Assembly: GCA_902775355.1 (NCBI GenBank)
Contig: CACYLY010000012.1
Location: forward strand, 16,131 to 80,130
Reading direction: 5' to 3'
Source: Oscillospiraceae bacterium
GTDB taxonomy: Bacteria > Bacillota > Clostridia > Oscillospirales > Oscillospiraceae
DNA length: 64,000 nucleotides
A model generated the notes under the pieces. That model did not search any database. It was not told where the DNA came from and saw only the letters and a list, made by a program, of their open reading frames with translations. Numbering within the stretch: the first letter of the stretch is position 1; each line of letters opens with the position of its first letter. Below are positions 18,909 through 27,378 of the stretch, in pieces. Both the position numbers and the translations under genes were made by a program.

Positions 18909-19643
18909 TTATAGATTCGGAGCGTTTGTATACTGCAGAAAAGAACTGATGAGCACCGCGGCGAGAGCGCTCTGATACCGCGGGTCGGACAGCAGCTGCA
19001 GATCTGAAAGATTGGACAGAAAACCGCACTCGACCAATATCACGGGGCAGCTCACATGAGAAGTGAGATAGAGCTCCGCCGGCGCCGGTGCGGCAACCCG
19101 GCGGTTGGTCGGCTGCAGCGCTTCCACCAGATTCCGGTGGGTCAGTTCGCCCAAGCGGCGGCTCTCCGTTCCCGAACCGTAAAGCACCTGCGCGCCGCTG
19201 GGCTGTGAGGTGAGAAAAAAATTCTGGTGAATGCTGATCAGGACGCTGTTTTCCGTTTCCTCGGCAAGATCGGCCCGGTAGGCCAGCTCTTCCCGTTCAC
19301 TGTAGCTGTCAAGCTCTGTCCTGGGGCTTTCGTCCTGCCGCGTCATGCGGGTCTCTATGCCGTAGAACGCGGCCAGCTGCTGCATTTTCAGGGCGATGGA
19401 GAGGTTCAGCTCGCTTTCCTTGACGCCGTTATACGCAATTGCGCCGCCGTCTATGCCGCCGTGGCCCGGATCAATGACCAGAATGCCCCGATCCGCTGCG
19501 GAAAAAGCCGGCGTCCGCTTCGGGCCGAAGGCCTCGGCAAACCAGAGGGAGCCCAGCAGCAGCGCAACAGCAGCGAGCGTCGCCAGGATCCGTTTTCGCC
19601 GGAATGTCAGTCCGGCTGTTTTGCCCTGTTCTTTAGGATTCAT
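18909..19643 (-). CDS. cwlD: N-acetylmuramoyl-L-alanine amidase, CwlD-type
   Basis: A 244-residue Amidase_3 enzyme. A signal-anchor segment lies at about residues 18-36, followed by the zinc amidase domain: IDPGHGGIDGGA (His and later Glu/His metal ligands), SIHQNFF and the catalytic VECGFLSN. The length and the position right after spoIVA point to CwlD, which removes peptide side chains so that muramic delta-lactam of the spore cortex can form. PdaA, its partner, is not in the window. I chose the ATG at 19643, 15 nt from a GGGGGA site; the longer frame has no good site. Confidence 0.87.
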   Translation of the reverse strand: MNPKEQGKTAGLTFRRKRILATLAAVALLLGSLWFAEAFGPKRTPAFSAADRGILVIDPGHGGIDGGAIAYNGVKESELNLSIALKMQQLAAFYGIETRMTRQDESPRTELDSYSEREELAYRADLAEETENSVLISIHQNFFLTSQPSGAQVLYGSGTESRRLGELTHRNLVEALQPTNRRVAAPAPAELYLTSHVSCPVILVECGFLSNLSDLQLLSDPRYQSALAAVLISSFLQYTNAPNL

Positions 19644-19678
19644 TATAGACGTTCCCCCTTCCGAAGTCAAAGGGAAGA

Positions 19679-21157
19679 TCAGAGCAAAATGCAGATCAGG
19701 CCGCCGCTGCCCTCGTTGATCAGGCGCTGCAGCGTCTCCCGCAGCCGTTCCCGGGCGTTGTCCGGCAAGGACAGGATCCTGGCGTTCAGGCTCTCCTCAG
19801 CCAGCTCGTTCAAGGACCGGCCGAAGATCTTCGATTCCCAGATACGGTTCACATCCCCGTCAAAGCCCTGCAGCAGAAAGCCCAGGATGTCTTCGGAAGC
19901 TCCGTCGCCGCCGATGTCCGGATTGACCTCGCACTCGATCTGCGTGCGCAGCAGATGGATCGCCGGCGCGCTGGCCCGCAGCTTTACCGCGTATTTCCCG
20001 CCCTGACGGACGATCTGGGGCTCTTCCATCTGCATCTCTTCCGCCGCCGGCAGAACGACCCCGTAGCCGACAGTCCGCACGTCCTCCAGCGCGCCCCGCA
20101 GCCTCTCGTACTCCTTACGGATGCCGCACATCTCGCTCATGAGCGTCATCAGCTCCCCGTCGTTCTGTACCGGAAGGCCGCTGCGTTCGGAGAGCAGCTG
20201 GTAATACAGCTTCCGGGGCATCTGCAGCTCGATTTCCGCCGTACCGCGTCCCAGATCCTCCCCCACCGTTCTGACGCCGGAAAGGATCTCCTCGGTTTTC
20301 AGACGTTCCAGCAGCGTACGCTGATCCCGCAGGCGTGTCAATCCTTCGCCTGCTTTTCGGATCGCTTCATAGAGCTGCTTCTTCAGCGGCTCCTCCGCGG
20401 AGAGCGCCCGCATCCATTCCGGCAGATCAAACTGCAGCGCCCGCAGGGGGAAATCTTCCAGGATCAAGCGGAGGATCTGCACGAACTCCTGCTCCCCCAT
20501 CGTCAAACAGTTGACGCAGCGGCAGCTGACCCCGTATGCCTCTTCCAGCTGTCCGGCTATTTCCCTGGCTCGCTCCCCGGCCGGCTCCGCGCTGTTCAGC
20601 AGCACCACAAAGGGCTTGCCGATCTCCTGCAGCTCTCGGATCACCCGCCGCTCCGGTTCCACATAGGCGTCCCTGGACAGATCGCAGACGCTTCCGTCGC
20701 AGGTGACCACGATCCCCACGCTGGCGTGCTCGCGGATCACCAGGGCCGTCCCTTTTTCCGCAGCTTCCGTCATGGTGACCTCATGGTCAAACCAGGGCGT
20801 CGTCACCATGCGTTCCGCTCCGTCCTCCATCTGCCCCGCGGCGCCTTCCACCATGTAGCCCACGCAGTCCACCAGGCGGACGGACAGACTGCTGTTTTCT
20901 CCCAGTGCGATGGAGACCGGCTCTTCCGGCACGAATTTGGGCTCCGCCGTCATGATGCTGCGGCCGGAACCGCTTTGGGGCAGTTCATCCCGCGCCCGCT
21001 GCCGACTGAAATCGTTCTCCATGGCCGGGATGACCATGGTCTCCATAAAACGCTTGATAAATGTGGATTTTCCCGTTCTGACCGGGCCGACTACGCCAAG
21101 CATGCAGGCGCCCTGGGTGCGTAGTGCCAGCTCCCGATAAATGTTGTGGTCTGTCAT
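19679..21157 (-). CDS. spoIVA: Stage IV sporulation protein A
   Basis: A 492-residue SpoIVA, the ATP-driven protein that polymerises on the forespore surface to form the coat basement. The TRAFAC-like Walker A GPVRTGKST is at residues 24-32, followed by FIKRFMETMVIPAM. The long coiled middle and the short hydrophobic C-terminus (GLICILL) are typical, and the C-terminus is the part that meets SpoVM. SpoVM and a SipL-like partner are both encoded about 10 kb away. Its leader is unusual: the ribosome binding site GGAGG (21167-21171) is buried in a terminator-like hairpin. Confidence 0.97.
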   Translation of the reverse strand: MTDHNIYRELALRTQGACMLGVVGPVRTGKSTFIKRFMETMVIPAMENDFSRQRARDELPQSGSGRSIMTAEPKFVPEEPVSIALGENSSLSVRLVDCVGYMVEGAAGQMEDGAERMVTTPWFDHEVTMTEAAEKGTALVIREHASVGIVVTCDGSVCDLSRDAYVEPERRVIRELQEIGKPFVVLLNSAEPAGERAREIAGQLEEAYGVSCRCVNCLTMGEQEFVQILRLILEDFPLRALQFDLPEWMRALSAEEPLKKQLYEAIRKAGEGLTRLRDQRTLLERLKTEEILSGVRTVGEDLGRGTAEIELQMPRKLYYQLLSERSGLPVQNDGELMTLMSEMCGIRKEYERLRGALEDVRTVGYGVVLPAAEEMQMEEPQIVRQGGKYAVKLRASAPAIHLLRTQIECEVNPDIGGDGASEDILGFLLQGFDGDVNRIWESKIFGRSLNELAEESLNARILSLPDNARERLRETLQRLINEGSGGLICILL

Positions 21158-21215
21158 AAAAAAACGCCTCCGCTCTCATGTTCTCGCTGAAACGAGTCTA
21201 TGAGGAGCGGAAGCG
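21158..21215 (-). promoter_or_regulatory. Terminator-like hairpin with spoIVA ribosome binding site; candidate sigma-E -10 in its left arm
   Basis: Read on the minus strand: a 22-23-base imperfect stem (21193-21215 with 21165-21186), six-base loop, then seven T that run straight into the spoIVA ATG at 21157. The descending arm contains GGAGG, 9 nt before the ATG. The ascending arm contains CATAGACT (plus positions 21195-21202), which fits the sigma-E -10 form CATAnnnT. RNA started there would lack the left arm and leave the binding site free. This last step is inference. Confidence 0.6.
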
Positions 21216-21240
21216 GGATAGAACAGGCTGCGCCTGTCTG

Positions 21241-22005
21241 TCAGAAGAAGGAGATCAGCTGATGATGCCGGCGGGAAACAAGAAAGTCCACATCGGGAAA
21301 GGCTTTCCGCAGGCGCTGGGCCAATACGGGGATCACCGGATTTTCCGTGCAGAAATGGTCCGCGTCGATAAGATTGACGCCTTCCTCCACGGCCTCCAGG
21401 AAAACATGATACTTGACGTCCGCGGTCACATAGGTGTCGCAGCCCTTTGCCAGAGCGTCCCGGAATTCGTCGCCTCCCGCGCCGCCGAGCACGCCGAGTC
21501 GGGAAACGGGCCGTCCGCCGTCCACATAGCGGAGGCCTTTTGCGTTCAATCTCTCTTTGCAGCGCTGCAGGAATTCCTTGAGCCGCATCGGCTCTGGCAG
21601 GGTCCCGACGCGGCCGCAGCCCTCGGCGTCCACCGGTCCCTCCGGTTCTGCGCCCAGCAGGCGGATCAGCACGTCGTTGACGCCGCCCTCCGCAATGTCC
21701 AGATTGGTGTGCATGCAGATCGCGGCAAGGCCGTTTTCGGCAAGCAGCAGCGTTTTCCAGCCCGGACCTTCGCCGGTCAAGGACTTGAGCGGGTGAAAAA
21801 TCAGCGGGTGGTGGGAGATGATCAGCTCCGCTCCCATCTCCATGGCCTCCCGAATCACCTCTTCGGTGATGTCCAGGGCAAGCAGAGCCCGGTGAACAGG
21901 CTTGTCTTTCCGCCCCACCAGAAAGCCCGAGTTATCAAAATCCATCTGCAGCTCCAGAGGAGCCCAGGACGCCAGGGTTTCAAAGATCTCCTGTACGCTT
22001 GGCAT
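21241..22005 (-). CDS. Nif3-like dinuclear metal center protein
   Basis: A 254-residue Nif3/YqfO (DUF34) protein. Metal-binding blocks are seen: FDNSGFLVG, ELIISHHPLIFHP (paired His), CMHTNLDIAEGGVND and the late DADHFCTENPV. It forms a toroidal hexamer with a dimetal site; family members have been tied to GTP cyclohydrolase-like and nucleotide chemistry, and the cellular role is unclear. It lacks the middle PII-like insert of B. subtilis YqfO. It overlaps trmK by 26 bp, the usual Firmicutes pairing, and ends at a terminator-like hairpin before spoIVA. Confidence 0.92.
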   Translation of the reverse strand: MPSVQEIFETLASWAPLELQMDFDNSGFLVGRKDKPVHRALLALDITEEVIREAMEMGAELIISHHPLIFHPLKSLTGEGPGWKTLLLAENGLAAICMHTNLDIAEGGVNDVLIRLLGAEPEGPVDAEGCGRVGTLPEPMRLKEFLQRCKERLNAKGLRYVDGGRPVSRLGVLGGAGGDEFRDALAKGCDTYVTADVKYHVFLEAVEEGVNLIDADHFCTENPVIPVLAQRLRKAFPDVDFLVSRRHHQLISFF

Positions 22006-22675
22006 ATGCTTCCCTCTCTTTCAGTTGATCGTATACTTCCTCCATCAGGCGCAGTCTCCCCGGCTCCCTGCCGCTGTTCCGCAGGCCCCGCAGCAGCTTT
22101 GCAAACCTTTCCTGCAAAAGCCTGAGGTACTCCGGCCAGAGCGGATCCTGCTCGATCATGGAAAAGGCTCCGGTATAGAGCTCCGCGTCGCAGAGCTGCT
22201 GCAGGCCGCCGAAACGGGCGCAGAGCAGGCTGTAGATCTCCCCTCCGTCGGAAACAAGCTGTTCCCGTTCTATGGAATAGCCGTTATTCGTAAGCCAATA
22301 GCGCAGCACCTCTCCTCGGGTCATGGGCTGTAGAAGCAAAGAATAGCGCGGGTCCATGGTCCACTCCGCCCGATCCAGGATGCCGCAGATCGTATCTCCG
22401 CCCATGCCGGCGATGACGAGGGTGTCCACCCGTTCCGGTTCGCAGAGATCCAGCCCGTCACAGAGCAGAAAGGCGATCCGCTCTTCCAGGCCCGCCTCCC
22501 GGGCGCTGCGGCGGGCGGCCGCCAGGGGACCCTCTCTGATATCCGAGGCAAAGAGAGCGCCGGGATAGCCGTGCCTGGCCAGGGAAACCGGCAGATAACC
22601 GTGATCCGTTCCCACATCGACAAGACCGATCCCGGGCTTTACCAGCGCTTCAATGGCCTGCAGACGCTTGTTCAT
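21980..22675 (-). CDS. trmK: tRNA (adenine22-N1)-methyltransferase
   Basis: A 231-residue class I SAM methyltransferase of the TrmK/YqfN family, which methylates N1 of A22 in tRNA. The SAM-binding motif is VDVGTDHGYLPVSLA near residues 18-32, then ASDIREGPL and VIAGMGGDTI. The C-terminal coiled-coil of about 70 residues is typical. The 26-bp overlap with nif3 and the family N-terminus (MNKRLQAIEALV) support the start. Confidence 0.93.
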   Translation of the reverse strand: MNKRLQAIEALVKPGIGLVDVGTDHGYLPVSLARHGYPGALFASDIREGPLAAARRSAREAGLEERIAFLLCDGLDLCEPERVDTLVIAGMGGDTICGILDRAEWTMDPRYSLLLQPMTRGEVLRYWLTNNGYSIEREQLVSDGGEIYSLLCARFGGLQQLCDAELYTGAFSMIEQDPLWPEYLRLLQERFAKLLRGLRNSGREPGRLRLMEEVYDQLKEREAYAKRTGDL

Positions 22676-22696
22676 AGCAGCTCCTAATCGACGCGC

Positions 22697-22897
22697 TCAG
22701 AGCGTCTTCAGATACTTGGCCAGATACTCCAGAAACTCATCCGGATCCACGCCGTGGGCGGCGCAGGCCTCTTCCACCGTCTCTCCGCTGGCCATGGCGC
22801 AGCCGATGCAGTGCATGCCGATCTCCATAAAGGCCGGCATGGCTTCCGGGCAGTTGGCAACGATATCGCCGATCACAGTCTCTCTGGTAATCTCCAT
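22697..22897 (-). CDS. DUF1858 domain protein
   Basis: A 66-residue DUF1858 protein, called the hybrid-cluster-protein-associated redox disulfide domain. It shows the family pattern: VIGDIVANCPEAMPAFMEIG, then a CxxC-like pair HCIGCAMAS and the closing helix. It probably acts as a small cytoplasmic redox or metal carrier; no hybrid cluster protein lies nearby. GGAGGAAAAC precedes the ATG. Confidence 0.9.
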   Translation of the reverse strand: MEITRETVIGDIVANCPEAMPAFMEIGMHCIGCAMASGETVEEACAAHGVDPDEFLEYLAKYLKTL

Positions 22898-22922
22898 TTT
22901 GTTTTCCTCCTTTTGGATAAAG

Positions 22923-22953
22923 AAAAAGTGGGACGCTCAAAGCATCCCACTTT
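22923..22953 (-). terminator. Terminator after the zinc-ribbon gene
   Basis: Stem of nine bp plus a mismatch (22928-22936 with 22942-22950), five-base loop, followed on the minus strand by TTTTTCTTT. It separates the zinc-ribbon gene from the DUF1858 gene. Confidence 0.8.
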
Positions 22954-22966
22954 CCTGTCAGGCGGT

Positions 22967-23224
22967 TCAGGCCTGCTCTCTCATCTTAGCAAAGCACTCG
23001 CTGCAGTAGACGGGACGATCGGACTTGGGCTCAAAGGGAACCTTGGCCTCGCCGCCGCAGGCATCCCGGGGACCGCGGGCCGCGTTCTTGCGAGCGTCAC
23101 GGCAGGGCTTGCAGCGCTGAGGCTCGTTCTGGAAGCCGCGCTCCGCGTAGAACTCCTGCTCACCGGCGGTGAAAACGAACTCTTTACCGCACTCTTTGCA
23201 TACTAAGGTCTTGTCTTCGTACAT
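22967..23224 (-). CDS. Small zinc-ribbon protein (CxxC-x17-CxxC type)
   Basis: An 85-residue protein with three Cys pairs: CKEC at residues 9-12, CKPC near 38 and CSEC near 77. The first two form the family's zinc ribbon with a YAERGF-like segment between them; the last pair and the basic stretch suggest nucleic acid binding. Function unknown. It follows the SigH-type gene by 48 bp and ends in a terminator. Confidence 0.88.
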   Translation of the reverse strand: MYEDKTLVCKECGKEFVFTAGEQEFYAERGFQNEPQRCKPCRDARKNAARGPRDACGGEAKVPFEPKSDRPVYCSECFAKMREQA

Positions 23225-23272
23225 TTTGGAATCCTCTCTTTTGATAGTTGCCTTTATCGGCTGTATTTGCGA

Positions 23273-23890
23273 TCAGCTCACGCTGATATCGCCGGGGTGA
23301 AGGGAATGCGCCAGCTTGCGCCGGATCCGCTGCACAGCGTTGTCCACCGCCTTTTCGTCCTTTTTCAGGATCTGGGCGATGTTCCGATAGGAAAGCCCGT
23401 CCAGGTACAGATCCAGGACACGCTTTTCCATGGGAGACAAGCACTGGGCAAACAGTGTTTTCAGCTCTTCCTTGCTCTCTCTGGCCAGAACCAAATCCTC
23501 CGGGCTGCGGCGAAACAATTCCGGTGCTGCCGATAACTGCGAACTGGGATCGTCGGAGAGTTGCTCAAGGGGCATGCTGTCGTTCAAAGGTTGATGCTTT
23601 TGGCGGGAAGCGGTTTTTACGGCGGAATACAGTTTCATGCGGATGCAGTGCTCCGCAAAGCTTCGAAAACTGACGCCCAGGGAAGGGTCAAACTCACGGA
23701 TCGCGGAAAGCAAACCAAACATGCCTTCCTGACTGAGATCCTCACTGTCCCCTCCCGCGAGGAACAATGGGCGCGCACAGGCCCGTACCAACTGCATATA
23801 GCGAGTTGCCAGGCTCTCTTCCGCAGCCCTGTCGCCCTGGACGGCGAGGCGCTGCAGATCATTGTCACTCAGGTCAAACAATTCACGCAT
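23273..23890 (-). CDS. sigH: SigH-type RNA polymerase sigma factor
   Basis: A 205-residue sigma-70 family factor with region 2 (LATRYMQLVRACARPLFLAGGDSEDLSQEG, then GLLSAIREFDPSLGVSF) and region 4 (LSPMEKRVLDLYLDGLSYRNIAQILKK). Length and motifs fit SigH (Spo0H), the stationary-phase factor that switches on early sporulation genes. SigH usually lies near rlmB or rpmG; here it follows ruvB by about 100 bp. The assignment among small sigma-70 factors is not certain. A near-consensus sigma-A promoter lies just upstream. Confidence 0.8.
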   Translation of the reverse strand: MRELFDLSDNDLQRLAVQGDRAAEESLATRYMQLVRACARPLFLAGGDSEDLSQEGMFGLLSAIREFDPSLGVSFRSFAEHCIRMKLYSAVKTASRQKHQPLNDSMPLEQLSDDPSSQLSAAPELFRRSPEDLVLARESKEELKTLFAQCLSPMEKRVLDLYLDGLSYRNIAQILKKDEKAVDNAVQRIRRKLAHSLHPGDISVS

Positions 23891-23922
23891 CGTATCTGCA
23901 TCTCTCTAAACATACAAGGTAT

Positions 23923-23950
23923 ATTATAGCGAATGATCGATTAAAGTCAA
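23923..23950 (-). promoter_or_regulatory. Sigma-A promoter of the sigH-like gene
   Basis: On the minus strand: TTGACT (23945-23950), 16-bp spacer, perfect TATAAT (23923-23928), about 33 bp before the ATG. Confidence 0.75.
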
Positions 23951-23989
23951 TATTTTTTTCACATTTTTCCCATGAAAACTTCTATTTTT

Positions 23990-25027
23990 TTACAGGTCGA
24001 ACTGCTGCTGCCCCATAGGAGTGATGCCGAGATGTTCATAGGCGCGGCGGGTCACGCAGCGCCCTCTCGGCGTGCGGGTAAGAAAGCCCTGCTGCAGAAG
24101 ATAGGGTTCATACATGTCCTCCAGGGTGACCGCTTCCTCGTTGATGGTGGCGGCCAGCGTGTCCAGTCCCACAGGGCCGCCGTTATAGTACTCGATGATG
24201 CTGCGCAGCATCCGGCGGTCCAGCGCGTCCAGCCCCAGCTTGTCAACCTCCAGGCGGCTCAGAGCCCGATCGGCCACTTCCCGGGTGATGACGCCGTCCG
24301 CCTGGACCTGGGCAAAGTCCCGGACCCGGCGGAGCAGCCGGTTGGCGATTCGAGGCGTGCCTCTGGAGCGGGAGGCGATCTCCAGGGCGCCGTCCTGCTC
24401 GATCTCCACGTTCAGGATGCCAGCGGAGCGGCAGACGATCCGCTGCAGCTCCTGGGGCGTGTAGAGCTCCAGACGCAGCGCAACGCCGAAACGGTCCCGC
24501 AGAGGGGCGGTGAGCTGGCCGGAGCGGGTAGTGGCGCCGATCAGCGTAAAGCGCGGCAGATCCAGGTGGATGGAGTTGGCAGAGGGCCCCTTCCCCAGGA
24601 TGATGTCGATGGCGAAATCCTCCATGGCGGGATAGAGGATCTCCTCATAGGCCCGGTTCAGCCGGTGGATCTCGTCCACAAAGAGGATATCCCCCTCGTT
24701 GAGATTGGTCAGCATGGCAACCAGGTCGCCGGGCTTTTCGATGGCCGGGCCGGAGGTAATTCGCATATTGACGCCCATTTCATTGGCGATCACCGCCGCC
24801 AGCGTGGTTTTGCCAAGGCCCGGGGGGCCGTGGAGCAGCACATGATCCAGGGGCTCCCGCCGCATCTTGGCGGCGTTGATGAAGACCTCCAGATTGCCCT
24901 TTGCCTTCTCCTGACCGATATACTCCGTCAGGGTCCTGGGGCGCAGAGAGCCCTCCGCCTGGTCCTCCGGCAGACTGACCGTGGTGGTCAGCACCTCGCC
25001 GGTATCTTCGGAAAAGTTGATACTCAT
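23990..25027 (-). CDS. ruvB: Holliday junction branch migration ATPase RuvB
   Basis: A 345-residue RuvB, the hexameric AAA+ motor that drives branch migration with RuvA. Walker [12 protein letters not shown], Walker [11 protein letters not shown], sensor GATTRSGQL and the C-terminal winged helix with [10 protein letters not shown] are all seen. The order ruvC-ruvA-ruvB on one strand is the conserved one; here a palindromic repeat separates ruvA from ruvB. Confidence 0.98.
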   Translation of the reverse strand: MSINFSEDTGEVLTTTVSLPEDQAEGSLRPRTLTEYIGQEKAKGNLEVFINAAKMRREPLDHVLLHGPPGLGKTTLAAVIANEMGVNMRITSGPAIEKPGDLVAMLTNLNEGDILFVDEIHRLNRAYEEILYPAMEDFAIDIILGKGPSANSIHLDLPRFTLIGATTRSGQLTAPLRDRFGVALRLELYTPQELQRIVCRSAGILNVEIEQDGALEIASRSRGTPRIANRLLRRVRDFAQVQADGVITREVADRALSRLEVDKLGLDALDRRMLRSIIEYYNGGPVGLDTLAATINEEAVTLEDMYEPYLLQQGFLTRTPRGRCVTRRAYEHLGITPMGQQQFDL

Positions 25028-25046
25028 TTGATTCTGTTCCTCTTGC

Positions 25047-25114
25047 AGGGGAGGGGCTTGCCCCTCCCTTAATCATAAAGCGTCTTCGCCTCAGGAGGGG
25101 CAAGCCCCTCCCCT
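25047..25114. repeat. Inverted pair of short palindromic repeats between ruvA and ruvB
   Basis: Two 22-bp units (25047-25068 and 25093-25114) are near-perfect reverse complements, differing at one position. Each is itself largely self-complementary around GGGGCTTGCCCC or GGGGCAAGCCCC, and 24 bp separate them. It resembles small interspersed palindromic repeats (REP/MITE-like). It may form a large hairpin in the ruv transcript. Confidence 0.75.
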
Positions 25115-25119
25115 GTTCT

Positions 25120-25728
25120 CTATTTCACCATTTGCTTTAAAACGGCTTTGATGATCTGCTGGGCGTCCATGCCGCTGCAGTCCATCTTCTTGAGCACAGG
25201 CCCCAGCTCCGCGCTGGAATAGCCCAGGACCGCCAGGCCCGCCATGGCGTCGCTCAAGGCCTTGTTCTCCCCCGCCGGCTGAGCGGGAGACGCGGCAGCG
25301 GGCATGCTCCAGTCCGTCACGCCCAGATCCTTGCCGATCTTGTCCTTCAGCTCCAGGATCACCCGCTGGGCGATCTTCTTGCCGATGCCGGGCGCCACGG
25401 TCAGGGCTTTCACATCGTCGTTGAGGATCGCCATCGCCAGGCTCTCCGGACTGTTGCAGCTGAGGATCGAGAGAGCCGCCTTGGGGCCGATGCCGGAGAC
25501 GGCGATCAGCATCTCAAAGCAGCGGCGCTCGCTCTTCTCATAGAAGCCGAAAAGATCGAAATTCGTCTCCCCGATGCTCTCAGTGACGTACAGCTTGACC
25601 TTTTCGCCGATCTTCAGGCGGCTCTGGGTGTTGAGCGTGACGTTCAGGCCGAAGCCCAGCCCTCCGCAGTCCAGCACGGCCAGGTTCTGCCCCAGCTCCG
25701 CCACGGTTCCTTCTATGTGGTAGAACAT
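25120..25728 (-). CDS. ruvA: Holliday junction DNA helicase subunit RuvA
   Basis: A 202-residue RuvA, the tetrameric junction-binding subunit. Seen are the N-terminal OB fold (MFYHIEGTVAEL), two helix-hairpin-helix motifs (ISGIGPKAALSIL, TVAPGIGKKIAQRVILELK) and the C-terminal RuvB-binding domain after an Ala/Pro linker. The ATG at 25728 follows GGAGGAAAC and lies inside the end of ruvC (16-bp overlap). Confidence 0.97.
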   Translation of the reverse strand: MFYHIEGTVAELGQNLAVLDCGGLGFGLNVTLNTQSRLKIGEKVKLYVTESIGETNFDLFGFYEKSERRCFEMLIAVSGIGPKAALSILSCNSPESLAMAILNDDVKALTVAPGIGKKIAQRVILELKDKIGKDLGVTDWSMPAAASPAQPAGENKALSDAMAGLAVLGYSSAELGPVLKKMDCSGMDAQQIIKAVLKQMVK

Positions 25729-26225
25729 TCGTTGTTTCCTCCTCGATTGAGCAAGCTGGTGGAGCTTCTGGCATGGCAGAGAGCCAGGGCCACCGCGTCC
25801 GCCGCGTCGTCCGGCTTGGGGGGCGCGGGCAGGTTGCACAAGCGCTTGACCATGTCCATCACCTGCTTCTTCTCCGCCCGACCGTAGCCCACCACGGACT
25901 GCTTGACCTGCAGCGGCGTGTACTCAAAGATCTGCACCCCGGCCAGGCGGCAGGCCAGCAGGATCACGCCCCTGGCATGGGCCACGGCGATGCCGGTGGT
26001 GATATTGGTATTGAAGAACAGCTCCTCCACGCTCACCGCGTCCGGCTTGAAGAGAGCCAGAAGATCCTCCATATCGCGGAAGATCTGCTCCAGACGGCTG
26101 GACAGGCTGGTGTGCGCCGGCGTGGTGATAACGCCGCATTTGAGCAGGCTCATTCGGTTTTTCTCCGAATCGACCACCCCGAAGCCGATGGTGGCCACAC
26201 CCGGATCAATGCCCAGAATACGCAT
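25713..26225 (-). CDS. ruvC: Crossover junction endodeoxyribonuclease RuvC
   Basis: A 170-residue RuvC resolvase with the RNase H-like catalytic acids: Asp7 in MRILGIDPG, Glu in SVEELFF near residue 66 and the Asp pair in KPDDAADA near the C-terminus. It cuts Holliday junctions after RuvAB migration. The ATG at 26225 gives the canonical N-terminus; the frame extends upstream without a sensible start. Confidence 0.97.
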   Translation of the reverse strand: MRILGIDPGVATIGFGVVDSEKNRMSLLKCGVITTPAHTSLSSRLEQIFRDMEDLLALFKPDAVSVEELFFNTNITTGIAVAHARGVILLACRLAGVQIFEYTPLQVKQSVVGYGRAEKKQVMDMVKRLCNLPAPPKPDDAADAVALALCHARSSTSLLNRGGNNECSTT

Positions 26226-26284
26226 AGAATCAACTCCAAAGCGTATTTTACCATAATCCGCTTTTTCACGCAACAGCGGAAATA

Positions 26285-26316
26285 GAAAAAAGCGGAGCCG
26301 GTCGTTTCCGGCTCCG
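26285..26316 (-). terminator. Terminator after the CPBP protease gene
   Basis: Perfect 9-bp GC-rich stem (26293-26301 with 26308-26316), followed on the minus strand by six T. It separates the CPBP gene from ruvC. Confidence 0.88.
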
Positions 26317-26327
26317 AGGCAAGCTGT

Positions 26328-27236
26328 TCACAGCGCCGCTTTCTTCTTTTCTCCGTAAAAGATCAGGCCAGCGCACAGGAGGACATAAAGGATGACTCCC
26401 GTCAAGCTCCCCTCCACGCCGAAAACCGCGTCATAAAACGGACTGCTTGTCGCAGCCTCCAGGTGCAGGAACGAGCCCTGGGACACAATGCCGGAATTGG
26501 GCAGGCCGAACAGAAAATTCTGGGTAAAGTTCCAGGAAGTATGGATCGCGATGCACAGCCATAGACTGTCCAGATAATAGACGATCAGGCTGCAGAAAAG
26601 CCCGTACAGAATGATCATCAGCATGGACAGCACGGTGATCCCGGGATTCATCAGATGCAGCGCTCCGAAAAACACCGAGTTGACCGCTATGGCCACCCAA
26701 ATGGGATAGCGCTCCCGCAAAGCCCCCATCATATACCCGCGAGTAACAAGCTCTTCCGCGCCGGACTGAATGCACACGCACAGCAGCGCACACAGGAGAT
26801 AGAGGAATTCAAACCGTCCCACGGACAAGTCCAGATCTCCGTGGAGCCAGGCCAGCAGGATAAGGAAAGCGTTCATTCCAAAGCCGAGCAGCAGGCCCAG
26901 GAAGAACATTTTCCAGGTATTCCCCTTTTGTCCGCCGTTCTTGGAACAGCCGAAAGAGCGAAAGGTCGGCTTTTCAAAGAGTCCGCAGTAGAGAAGAACA
27001 AGAACTACGATCCCGAAAAAAGCCAGATACATGAACAAAAACGAAAGCGCGCCGCTGATCGGGATCTTATTCAGGAGCAATACACCCTGTACCAGTCCCA
27101 AAACATAGCCGCCAAAACCTTGTCCAAACAGGACCATGGCAAAGGCAATCGCCGCAACTACCAGGAAAAAATGGCGTTTCAGCCTCGTTTTTGACTCATT
27201 TCCCGTCGGCGGAACGGTACGATCCATCTCATTCAT
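26328..27236 (-). CDS. CPBP family intramembrane glutamic endopeptidase
   Basis: A 302-residue membrane protein with about eight hydrophobic segments and the CPBP (CAAX-like, Abi) motifs. These are GAEELVTRGYMMGALRER (paired Glu plus Arg), FGALHLMNPG (His) and IHTSWNF (His). Bacterial members are intramembrane proteases linked to bacteriocin self-immunity or protein processing; no bacteriocin genes are near. GGAGGAGAC precedes the ATG. The region upstream carries a long palindrome that may control it. Confidence 0.9.
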   Translation of the reverse strand: MNEMDRTVPPTGNESKTRLKRHFFLVVAAIAFAMVLFGQGFGGYVLGLVQGVLLLNKIPISGALSFLFMYLAFFGIVVLVLLYCGLFEKPTFRSFGCSKNGGQKGNTWKMFFLGLLLGFGMNAFLILLAWLHGDLDLSVGRFEFLYLLCALLCVCIQSGAEELVTRGYMMGALRERYPIWVAIAVNSVFFGALHLMNPGITVLSMLMIILYGLFCSLIVYYLDSLWLCIAIHTSWNFTQNFLFGLPNSGIVSQGSFLHLEAATSSPFYDAVFGVEGSLTGVILYVLLCAGLIFYGEKKKAAL

Positions 27237-27347
27237 GTTTGTCTCCTCCTCAATGGAACTCTTAAAGTATTATCTGGCAAATGCAAAGAAAAGTCAAGCG
27301 CCTCGAAGCTTCTCTGCTGACTTGCTTTCGGACAGACAAACTTCCGC

Positions 27348-27378
27348 CGCGCATATACCCTCATGGGGTATATGCGCG
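27348..27378. promoter_or_regulatory. 13-bp perfect palindrome, CsoR-like operator candidate
   Basis: Arms CGCGCATATACCC (27348-27360) and GGGTATATGCGCG (27366-27378) around a TCATG centre. The core TATACCC-n5-GGGTATA resembles operators of the CsoR/CstR family. A further GGGGGTATAT half lies at about 27385-27394. It sits 112 bp upstream of the CPBP ATG. Confidence 0.45.
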
